From Erigeron canadensis (taxonomy: Eukaryota; Streptophyta; Magnoliopsida; Asterales; Asteraceae), in NCBI RefSeq assembly GCF_010389155.1, contig NC_057761.1, positions 9,116,501 through 9,180,500 on the forward strand: a stretch of DNA of 64,000 nucleotides. Direction: 5' to 3'. Shown piece by piece: positions 54,130 through 63,712 of the stretch. The translations under genes were made by a program, and so were the position numbers. Positions within the stretch are counted from its first letter, which is position 1; every line of letters starts with the position of its first letter. The notes below the pieces were generated by a model that saw only the letters and a program-made list of their open reading frames with translations, did not search any database and had not been told where the DNA came from.

Positions 54130-54803
54130 CTGTAGATGCAGATTCGTTGTGACAATCGCAACATAGATTTGATTATCGTTAATGTTTTAAGAACTATGTT
54201 TGTAATCATTTGAATAAGAACTTGTGTTGATATTTAATGATTACGTTTGAACTTCAATATTATATCAGTTTATGTTTTGTATTGTGTTTGTGTGTTATAT
54301 ATTGTTTTGCAGGTATAAGAATATAGAATCAAGGTTTATAAGTGTCGTAGAATACTTAAACGATGATTGGATGTTATGTACGAGCCAAACGAAGCTAAAC
54401 AAAGAGCCAAAGGGTCGTCCCTCGTGCTAACGTCATCAGTATGAAGGAACAACCTCGTGCTGACGTCAGCACGAGGCAAGTAGATTTGTTTATTGTTTCG
54501 GGCCTAATGTTCGATTAAGGCCTAAGCCCACACAATCCAATACTCTTCTAGTATAAATACAAGACCTAATCTACGGAATTAGGTTAATTTTAGTTGATCA
54601 TTTTGAAGATATTCACGACATTACGAATTAAGGTTAATTGTTTCTTCGTGTGACCTCCTACACGAACCACAAGCCTTGGGTTGATTAATTACTCATTAAT
54701 AAGCAAAAGGCAATAGCAATCTAGTTATCTCAAGAGGATTCCTCACTCTTGACATAACAAATCACGTCTTATTATGATCCACGCAACAATAGGGTACCTT
54801 TCA
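54130..54803 (+). repeat. Element E1 3' LTR
   Basis: 674 bp matching the 5' LTR. Contains the perfect palindrome CGTGCTGACGTCAGCACG (54456-54473; the symmetry extends to 24 bases, 54453-54476) and TATA-like AGTATAAATACAAG near 54550. Followed directly by the TSD TATTA. Confidence 0.92.
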
Positions 54804-54808
54804 TATTA

Positions 54809-55906
54809 CACTCTGAAAGACTGTGATACAGTGTTTTTTGAAAGAGAAGTACCTATCACGAGTATAAACGATAAGTCTAGAATTAACCATGTATGGTGTG
54901 TAGATGATAAATAGAAATGGTTAGAGGAACAAGTTCTATATAAGGATAGACATTGTGCACCATTTAAGCCTGTAAGAACTATTGACGATGCAATTCAAAC
55001 TTTAGATGCAATTGCTGAAATGAAGGATTATGGAATACATGTCCTTGAAATAGAAAGTGACCATTCTAGAAGAAAACAGGATTCAAAATATTATACCTGT
55101 CGCAAGAAAGGTCATATAGCTAGTAATTGTCCGCTTAGAAGGTCCAAAGATTCTAAGATTGACCTTTCGGTCAAGTCAAAGGATGTGATCGGAGCATCTA
55201 AAACAAATGGGAAGGATAAACTAGTTGAACAAGTAACTTCACCTCAGTTTATGAGTGCATATAAAGGGAAGTATTATGAGGATTATGCAAAACGACATCA
55301 AGATAATACAAATGCACAGAACTATATAAAGTTACTTCAATCTATGTCGTATGGTAACTCTAATGTGCTAGATCAAATGAATAAATAGAATAGATCTAAG
55401 ACTCCAAAACGACAAGGACATTCACAAAGTACTACTACGTGTAGTCATGAGAGTAGAAGTCTGAGTCGTGCTCGTACACCTCAAAGGAGTAATTCACCTA
55501 GGTATAAGAATTCTCAAAAGAATCAATCAACCCCTCCTAGAAATGAAAGTTCTTCTAAATTTTATGGTTGATTAGGGAATCAACCTAGATTTGGTTCTCA
55601 TTCACCAAGGAATTCTCCTCCTAAGACTCGTTTCATTTCTCATAAGAAATAGTCTAAGGCACTATCTGAGAACGATGGATATTGAACCGAATTAATTATT
55701 AGAGATGAATTCGGTAAACCTGAACCACTACAAAAAAACAGGTCTTCAGAGACTGAAAAATAGAGACTGATTTTCCTGTTTTCTATAAGCTGGTATTTTC
55801 TACGACTAAGCTTCCGTAACTGAATAATCAACAACGACTGATTTTTCAGTCTCTAAAGGCCTCTTTTTTTTGTAGTGAACCTCAGAAGGTTTGGGTTCCC
55901 TTCAAA
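54809..55906 (+). pseudogene. Element E2 gag, second part (after E1)
   Basis: The frame resumes with TLKDCDTVFFEREVPITSIN and reaches a second zinc knuckle YYTCRKKGHIASNC, where the first Cys has become Tyr. Then the Arg/Ser/Pro region SRARTPQRSNSPR and FGSHSPRNSPPKTRF, ending ELIIRDEFGKPEP, where a CACTA MITE is inserted, and PQKVWVPFKN with a stop at 55910-55912. Stops near 54908, at 55386-55388, near 55568 and near 55648. Confidence 0.85.
55726..55877. mobile_element. CACTA-type MITE in E2 gag
   Basis: 152 bp with termini CACTACAAAAAAA and TTTTTTTTGTAGTG, subterminal complements CAGAGACTGAAAAAT and ATTTTTCAGTCTCT, and a 3-bp target duplication AAC (55723-55725, 55878-55880). A CACTA start and 3-bp TSD define the CACTA (EnSpm) class; no coding capacity. 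Confidence 0.88.
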
Positions 55907-55935
55907 AACTAACTATTGTATTGTCTTATGTGCAG
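55907..55935 (+). promoter_or_regulatory. Element E2 gag-pol boundary, AAACTAAC...TGTGCAGGG
   Basis: AAACTAACTATTGTATTGTC followed by TTATGTGCAGGG; the gag stop lies within AAACTAAC, as in E1. Confidence 0.45.
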
Positions 55936-57290
55936 GGAGAACCAAGGAAGCCTATCAGTCTTTGGTATGTTGACAGTGGATGCTCTCGGCACATGACAGG
56001 GGACAAGAAATTGTTGTCCAACTATGAAGATATTATTGGATCTTATATTAGTTTCGCATGTCCTAAGGGCGACAATATCTCAGGCCAATGTGATGTTGTC
56101 AATAGGAAAATTACATTGGAAAGGTCAATTATGTGGAACATCTATCTCACAATTTGATGAATTTTCTCAGATATGTGACAAGGGTAATCATGTCCATTTC
56201 ACTGAGAAGGAAGCACTTATTTTGAAACCGGGATATGTTATTCCTAAATACTGGATCCTACTGAAAACACCTAGGAAGAAAGACATCTATGGCCTTATAT
56301 TAGGTGTTGATAACTCGAAAGGAGCCAGTTTGCTTGTTAACTAAAGCAAACGAATGTGAATCGCTAATATGGCATAGAAGAGTGAGACATATTCATTTCC
56401 GAAAGATGAATGAAATAGTAAAACATGGTTTGGTTGAAGGTGTTCCCATGAAATGGTTTGAAATAGACAATAAATGTGTCTTTGTCTTAAAGGGAAGCAA
56501 CAAAAATCTTCTCATAAACCGAAGCAAGAAAATTCTATTGGCAGCCCATTTGAGTTACTTTACATGAATTTATTTGGTCCAGTAAATGTAAGAAGTATAG
56601 GTGAGATGTATTACTGTTTGGTGGTTATTGTTAATTACTCGAGATTCTCATGGGTTCTTTTTCTTCAATCGAAAGATGAAACTCCCTAGATTTTGATAAA
56701 TTTCTTTGTCAAAACTGAAAATGTTTATGGAGTTAGTGTTAAGAGAATCAGGAGTGTTAATGGAACTGTATTCAAGAATAAAACTTTGGAAGTCTTTTGT
56801 TTATCCAAGGGAATCCAAAATCAGTTCAGCACACCATATAAACCACAACAGAATGGAGTTGTTGAAAGAAAGAATAGGACACTAATCGAAACTACCCGAA
56901 CAATGCTTGCTGATTCAGGGCTCCCTACTATGTTTTGGGGGGAGGCAGTGAACACAACATGTCATATTTTAAATAGGGTTTCTATAGTCAAACGTCATAT
57001 TAAGACATGTTATGTGCTTTTACATAAGAAGAAACCAAATTTACAGAATATTGAACGCTTCGGTGTACCGTGTACTTTCTTGAAATATCTTCCTCAGTCA
57101 AAGTTTGATCCAAAGGTTGAAGAGGGATTTTTCATGGGTTATAAACCAGCTACTTCAAATCATCGGGTTTACAATAAGCAAACAGGCAAAGTTGACTTGG
57201 GTACAAATGTCAAGATTATCAGTCATAAAGTCGCTTATCATTCTGATACAGGTAAGAATTTCGATGATGATAGTGTATTTTGATCATCAC
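55936..57290 (+). pseudogene. Element E2 protease and integrase
   Basis: Protease LWYVDSGCSRHMTGDKKLLS with an intact DSG. The frame changes near 56130. Integrase: LIWHRRVRHIHFRKMNEIVK, C-x2-C degraded (KCVFVLKG, in E1 KCVPCLKG), first Asp replaced (LLYMNLFGPVNV, Asn for Asp), second Asp lost (RIRSVNGTVFKN; Val for Asp), Glu present (YKPQQNGVVERKNRTL). A TAG at 56687-56689 is shared with E1. With two catalytic Asp lost this copy cannot integrate. The chain ends near 57283 with a stop after DDDSVF. Confidence 0.88.
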
Positions 57291-59246
57291 ACGGTCCTGC
57301 TTCTTATTCAGATCCTGAAACAATTGATGATGTGATCATATGGACTATACTCCATTGCCTACATCTCCATCTACTTCAAATGTCAATACTACTCCAACCA
57401 AAGCTTAGTCTCCTACTATAGTTAGGGAAGGTAGTAAGGACAATGATAAGACATCAGGCACATATGTTAATGAACCCGACAATACTACTCCACTCACTCC
57501 TTCAAAGGTTCCATTGCCTGATAATGATCCTTTTTTTTGAAGAATCGGAAGTTGATTTTAGTTCTCCTCAGTTTCAGATTCAATCGAATTTAGGAGATAA
57601 TCTAAATGTTGATTCGGTTTCTCAAATTACAAACATTCTTGGTGATGCTACAGAACCTGTACGAACTAGAAATCAGTTAAATAAAGAGATGACTAGTCTG
57701 TTTTGTGAAGTTAAGGATTTAGGACTGATAAGTGAGTGTTTGTATTCCTGTTTCATTTCGCAAGAAGAACCTAAGAATGTTAAGGCAACACTTCAAAATC
57801 CTTTCTGGGTTGAGGCTATGCAAGAAGAACATGATCAATTTGAAAAACTTGGAGTATGGGAGTTGGTAGATGTGCCTAGAGGTAAAGAACCGATTGGAAC
57901 TCGTTGGTATTTAAATGCAAACGAGATGACAAAGGGATCGTTGCAAGAAACAAGGCACGTATGGTTGTTCAGGGGTTTGCACAACGAGAAGGATATGACT
58001 ATAACGAAACTTTTGCACCAGTTGGTCGGATAGAAGCCATAAGGTTATTTTTGGCCTATGCTAGCTTCAAAGGTATAAAGGTGTATCAGTTAGACGTTAA
58101 GAGTGCCTTCTTGTATGGTGAAGTTAAAAAAGAAGTTGATGTTCATCAACCACCGGGGTTTAAAGATCCTAATTATCCAAGAAGAGCATATCGACTTGAT
58201 AAGACTCTTTATGGATTGCATCAAGCACCTAGGGTGTGGTGTGAAAAGTTGTCGACATATTTGTTGACAAATGGTTTTACAAGAGGTTCGATAGACAGCA
58301 CATTGTTTATCAAATGGCAAAAGCGAGATTACCTGATTGTACAAGTTTATGTAGATGATATCATTTTTGGTTTATCTAACACTAAGATGTACAAAGAAGT
58401 TGAAATGAGCATAAAAAAGCAGTTTGAAATGAGTTCTATCGGGGAACTTCAATTCTTTCTTGGACTACAGGTTGATCAAAGGAAATATGGATTTTTCATT
58501 CACCAGTCTAAGTATTTCGATGACATCTTGGAGAGGTTTCAAATGATAGAATCAAAGAAATATGGTACTCCTATTCAGCAAAATCATGGTTGACGCAACT
58601 TATTATCATGCTATTATTGGCTCATTGATGTATCCGACAGCTTCGCGTCCAGATATTATGTTTGCTGTTTGTCTCTGTGCTAAATTTCAAGCTGATCCGA
58701 AAAAGTCACATTTAGTTGCAGCAAAACGTATCCTACGATATTTAAAGGGTAACCAAGGGCTTGGTCTTTGGTATCCTATGGGAGGTACGTTTGACTTTGT
58801 AGCATATACTGATTCGGATTTTGGCGGTTGTAACAACGACAGGAAGTCTATGACTGGAGGTTGTCAGTTCTTAGGTGGAAGATTAGTATCGTGGCAATGC
58901 AAGAAGCAGACATGTGTTGCTCAGTCTTCATATGAAGCAGAGTATATGGTTACAGGTAGCTGTTATACCCAAGTATTGTGGATTCAAAAACAACTTCGTG
59001 ACTACGGTATGGATTTTCTTGACACACCTATTAGAATAGACAATTAGTCAGCTATAGATATTATATATAACCCTGTCATGCATAAAGTGACATATTGATA
59101 TTACACATCATTTCTTACGTGATTGTGACCAATAGAAGTTAATTCAATTGGAAATGGTTATAACTGATGATAATCTGGCTGATTTGTATACTAAAGCATT
59201 TGATAAGACTCGCTTTGGGAAGCTTCAATGGTATGAAGAATGTTGA
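57291..59246 (+). pseudogene. Element E2 reverse transcriptase and RNase H
   Basis: A linker with stops and frameshifts leads to [76 protein letters not shown], catalytic [32 protein letters not shown] gap of about 35 bases after QQNHG (58590) shifts the frame. RNase H then reads AYTDSDFGGCNNDRKSMTGG, SSYEAEYMVTGSCYTQVLWI, stop near 59047; the pol terminus (ITDDNLADLYTKAFDKTRF) ends about 59246. It is the only E-family RNase H in the window. Confidence 0.9.
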
Positions 59247-61449
59247 TTCATATTAGATATCTCAAATAACTATTTTTGTGTCTTTGTTAAGTCTGTAAAT
59301 AGCTAGAGTCATAAAAATACAAAAAGAATGTCTAGTTTAATTCTGTATATAGTTAGTGTCATAAAAATCATAAAGATCAGAAAAATCTAAAGAAATAAAG
59401 ATAGAAATTTAAATTGATGCATTAAGACGATCAGAAGTGAGGATACTTAGTTTTTAAGCCTGCTTAATCGTAATATAGTTTTTTAGTTTAGTGATTACAT
59501 TTTAGGATATATTGGTAGGCACAAAGTACCAAGGTTTCTTTCAATCCGAACTTAATTTATACAATGTTCTTGTGGGAAACATGTTCAGATTTATGGCTGA
59601 GAATGCTAGCTTTTCAGAAATGAATTGATCTAGTCCTTAAATTTTATGAAAGATCTAGCATTATTATAAGATTTATTCAAAATATGTATGCAAAAACCTC
59701 TACAAATCATGAGCATGAAAGTTAAATGTGATATTGTTATTGTGTTTATGAAATGAATGTAAATTAAGGGGCTAATGTAGTCTTTAGATTCAGACAAGTA
59801 TGTCCTTGGGGTGTCTTTGTATACCTAGCCTACCTAAAGCTTCCAACTTGGGATAGGTTGTCAGAAAGTTCGCTACATGGGTCTCATAGTAAATCACGGG
59901 TTTCTTATAAATAATGAAATGCAAAAGCAAATACAGTTAAATCATAAGAAATTAAATGTTATAATGTAGATCTAAAAAATGTCTTATTGTTTGTTTAAGA
60001 ATGTTTTTGAATATATATTGAATATTGGTTATCTTAGTGCTTGTGTCTATTATGGAAGTATATCTGAATGTGGGTCACATACGTTCGCAAACTAAAATGT
60101 GGCATGCGTAACTTACTAGGTTACATGGTGACTGTCCTTGGGTAAAGTAATATGAAAGTGATACATATAAAGGAAACTACATGTACCGAGTGTTTAAGAG
60201 GACAAATATATTGGTAATCGTGGTTGGATCACTGTTTATAACTAATAATAAGGGAATTATTTCTCACACGCAGGCTTATGTAATTCCTAGTCTGATCTAA
60301 TACGCATAAACTTAAAGATTTCTTGTAAATAAATAAAGTAGTTAGTTTTTTTTATTTTTAGTATTTTTTGTACAATAAGTGTCAGTTTGTAGTGTCTAAC
60401 TAGTTCTTATTGCACGAGAAATTTGATAAGCATCTGATGATTCAATAGGAATTTATGTGATCCTTAGTGGATTATTGTTGCTTATGGTATATGTGTTTAA
60501 AAGATGAATTTTTTTAATATAGACATAAGTTGTTTAAGTTTAGAAAATGAATCTGCTTTGAAAATTGAAAAAATCAAAATATTTTTGAATGTGTTTCAGT
60601 AAATTTTTGAAATTTCAATTGTTTTTTGATAATAAGTATGCTTGAGAAAGATATTACTTGACGTAGATCTTATTTTGATTACTAGATTAAGATTTTGATT
60701 GTTTTTGTATGCTTATGTTCTTTTGTTCATTTTGATGCATTGATGAAGTTTGTTAAGTGTGTAGGTTCCAGATGACAAATTTCATTGCAACAGATAATAA
60801 TAGAACACGAATCGTGCTACAAGGATGAATAACCTTGTAATAACCTAGAACTTGGTGTAATAGGTAATGTAGTATCAAGACCTCAACCTAAGACTGAATG
60901 TGATAGGTTGTTGGTATGATAAATATGTAATGCATTATACATTGAATGTGTTTCTATATAAGTTTGCAAATGTTTGGTTAAGCGTATCAATGGAGAAATG
61001 ATCGATTTTATGTCAGAATTATAATGTATCATGTAAGATTATTTTTTTATATATTATTTTGATAACATGTTAGTATGGATGACTTATGGTAAGATTACAT
61101 TTACAAGCAGATACAGGTTTTAGGTAACGAGTATCTATAGGTTTATGTTTTTTGGAAAGTTGTAATTTTTCCTTGTTACGATTTCTAGAAAAAATTAACG
61201 AAATTTGGCTAAGGAAAGCAGCTCGTGTGGATTTTTAATTCGAAATTCACATGTGCTGACATCAGCAAGCCTCGTGCTGATGTCAGCAAGCCCATGAAGA
61301 AGCCTCTTCGGCCCGGCCCATAAAGTTCGAATACATATACGGGTTTTTACTATTCACTATATACCATTATTTGAAATTAAACCCTAAGTAAATCACACTA
61401 CCGTCATGCGAATTATTCATCCAATCTCTTTTTTGATCTATTCATCTCC
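59247..61449 (+). other. Element E2 post-pol spacer, cut by F
   Basis: Non-coding and homologous to 47711-49600 in E1. It holds the CAATAAG ... CTTATTG hairpin at 60373-60412 and GTGCTGACATCAGCA/GTGCTGATGTCAGCA palindromes near 61252-61290. No ORF. The accessory ORF of E2 would follow but F is inserted at 61450. Confidence 0.65.
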
Positions 61450-61763
61450 TGTTAGAAATCAAAAAATAGTGATAAATTGTAATTTAAGTTAGTGGACGTT
61501 GTTGTTGTTAAGACATGGTGAAATGATTTCTAAAGATGAGGGACTAGGAGTGTCAATTAGCTTAATTGTAGATTTAGACTATAAATACCCTCAACTCCTT
61601 AGAAATCATAAGTCTTTAATCCATTTTTCCACATACAACTTATTCAGATCGTCTCTTTCTCTCTCTCTCTCTAGAAAATCACACACACTAAACACACCAA
61701 GAACACACACACTTGAACCGCCATTGTTGAGATCGAATCAATAGCAGAAATCGTGTTATTACA
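61450..61763 (+). repeat. Element F 5' LTR (A family)
   Basis: 314 bp, TGTTAGAAATCAAAAAATAG to GTGTTATTACA. TATA-like GACTATAAATACCCTC near 61576, a CTCTCTCTCT leader tract near 61660. Matches 3823-3872 and 4067-4401. Confidence 0.88.
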
Positions 61764-61765
61764 TG

Positions 61766-61777
61766 TGGTATCAGAGC
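61766..61777 (+). other. Element F primer-binding site
   Basis: TGGTATCAGAGC two bases after the LTR end, complementary to initiator Met-tRNA. Confidence 0.88.
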
Positions 61778-62190
61778 AAAACATCACTTTGATATCGATC
61801 CATAACTGATTTTGATCTCATTTTTCGTTCAATTTCATTTCAAAAACCGTTTTTCATACCGTCACTGTTTCATCATTTTTCACCAGAAAAATCACATAAA
61901 ATCATCAAATTTTGTTCACCATTAGATTCCTGATAGTTTTAAACATAATCCTGTCAAGTTTCAAGTTCCAATTCGATCTAAATCTCTAGATTGAAATTTT
62001 TAGTTTTGGCGCTAAAAATTGGGTTTTGATTCTGTTGTGTTATAAGCTGACTTGTGTATTAGGATTTGTTGCGGACGTAATTACAAACGTTTTGCAAGTG
62101 ATTTCACATTCTAACACTCAGTAAATCGAAAGTTATTGAAGCTTGAAAATTCATCAATGGAGTTTTTACTTTGTGTTCTGTTGAAGAAGA
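61778..62190 (+). other. Element F 5' leader
   Basis: Non-coding, with no gag start that opens into a gag reading frame (an ATG near 62157 gives only about a dozen codons). Confidence 0.55.
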
Positions 62191-62194
62191 AGAC

Positions 62195-63010
62195 CTCATA
62201 ACGATCTTCACTAGGACAATCTCCTTAAGATCGTGTCAGTGGTTGTTTTTCCACATTTGATACATTTTGTGTTGTGGCTTGTAGGACGATCCTCATAAGA
62301 TCGTTCTAGCAATTGTGGTTGTTGGAAAAATGTTGTTTGTGGCTAACTGATCCATTTTGGATTGGTTTGGTCAAAATTCAAAGTGTTTAAACTCTGAAAA
62401 AGAGTTGGCAGAAACTAAGACGATCTTGCCAAGATCGTCTCAGTTACCTGACACTAAAACGATCTTGACCAAGATCGTCTCAGTGTTTGTTGTTTGTTGT
62501 GTTGGTGAGGTTGATCATTTGAAGTTGTTGTGATTGGAAATCACACACTTCCTAGGTAACTGATCATTATTGATTGGTTTTGCTCAAATCTAATTTTTCC
62601 AATTCAAAACAAATCTCTGTCCAAAAATTCTCAAAAACACTTAGAAAAATTTCCAAGTCTTCTAAAACGATCTTATCAAGACCGTTTCATTCCCTTGATC
62701 AAAATTCCAAGACGATCTCCTTTTAGATCGTTTCATTTTCAAAGTTCTTTATACTTCAATTTCTTTTTCAATTTCCTTTAATTCCTTTTTCAATTTCCAT
62801 TTCCAAATCACAAAATCATTCATCAATTTCAGTTTCATTTCATACTTAGCCAAATTTCATCAAAGTTCATTCAAGACGATCTTCTCTAAATCGTCTTACT
62901 CTTCTTAATCCTAAAACGATCTTTTCCAAGTCGTTCTTAAATTCATTCATTTAGGACGATCTCTTCCAAGACGATCATATCCTAAAAAGATCTTCTCAAG
63001 ATCGTTTCAG
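62195..63010 (+). repeat. ACGATCTT/AAGATCGT palindrome array
   Basis: About ten units. Best: ACGATCTTGCCAAGATCGT (in 62419-62439, where the arms extend to 10 bp) and ACGATCTTGACCAAGATCGT (62459-62478). Others near 62285, 62662, 62711, 62876, 62925, 62954 and 62990 vary in loop (ACGATCTCCTTTTAGATCGT) or have one decayed arm. Confidence 0.85.
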
Positions 63011-63024
63011 CTTCTTAAAATTTC

Positions 63025-63304
63025 AAAATGGCTTGCATATATTATGTATGCAACCCGTTCTTCATTGAGCTATTTATTTCAAAATGGCTTGCGTATATTC
63101 TGTATGCAACCCGTTCTTCATTGAGCTATTTATTTCAAAATGGCTTGCATATATTCTGTATGCAACCCGTTCTTCATTAAGCTATTTATTTCAAAATGGC
63201 TTGCATATATTCTGTATGCAACCCGTTCTTCATTGAGCTATTTATTTCAAAATGGCTTATGCATACTCTGTGCATAATCCGTTCTTATTTGAAATTAATT
63301 ATAT
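63025..63304 (+). repeat. Five 56-bp tandem units with covarying palindromes
   Basis: Units begin at 63025, 63081, 63137, 63193 and 63249, exactly 56 bases apart. Each reads AAAATGGCT, a palindrome, then AACCCGTTCTTCATTGAGCT. The palindrome is TTGCATA/TATGCAA in units 1, 3 and 4, with TTGCGTA/TATGCAA (a G-T pair) in unit 2, but TTATGCA/TGCATAA in unit 5. Confidence 0.92.
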
Positions 63305-63324
63305 TTCAAAGTTGGTATAAAATG

Positions 63325-63712
63325 TATTGTTATACATATAGATTGATATAAGATAACGTGGAATTGAACGCCTTTGTGTACTTCCAAGTGGTCTTATATG
63401 AACATGTATGTGTAATAACAATTTTTCATTTGATTGAAATTACAAACAATTCTCTTCAAGAGTCTTGATTTTGTTGCAAACAACTTCAAATTTTTCAAAT
63501 GAATTTCATGTTTCAAAAAACTCTCAATTGTTGATATGAGAAGCAAAGGATTGAACGCCTTTGTGTACTCCCGAGTTGTCTCATCTTGAACAATTGATTG
63601 AGTTAAATTTGTGGTTAAATGTTTTATTTGCATCCAACTTGTTGATGTAAGATGCAAAGGATTGAACGCCTTTATGTACTCCTTAGTAGTCTTACTATGA
63701 ACATTGTTGTTG
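63325..63712 (+). repeat. Three GAACGCC-core hairpins of element F
   Basis: Hairpin 1 at 63325-63420 (inner arms GATATAAGA/TCTTATATG), hairpin 2 at 63521-63605 (ATATGAGA/TCTCATCT), hairpin 3 at 63635-63712 (GATGTAAGA/TCTTACTATG). The best-conserved core is CAAAGGATTGAACGCCTTTG, itself a 6-bp stem with an 8-base loop. Confidence 0.88.

Larger units (their letters stand above)
40539..54803 (+). mobile_element. Element E1: full-length Sirevirus-like copia retrotransposon
   Basis: A 14,265-bp insertion with a perfect 5-bp target duplication TATTA (40534-40538 and 54804-54808) inside E2 gag. In order: 5' LTR, PBS, leader, gag, PR, INT, RT (RNase H deleted), spacer, accessory ORF, PPT, 3' LTR. The two LTRs differ by about 25 substitutions by eye over some 670 bases plus one gap of about 11 bases. 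Stops and frameshifts show that it is dead, but both ends are intact, so it is the best guide to the structure of this family. Confidence 0.92.

Noticed and set aside
62195..63304. Possible CRISPR-like array from the regularly spaced palindromes
   Set aside because: Plant nuclear context, units are contiguous tandem repeats or variably spaced palindromes, and there are no unique spacers or cas genes.
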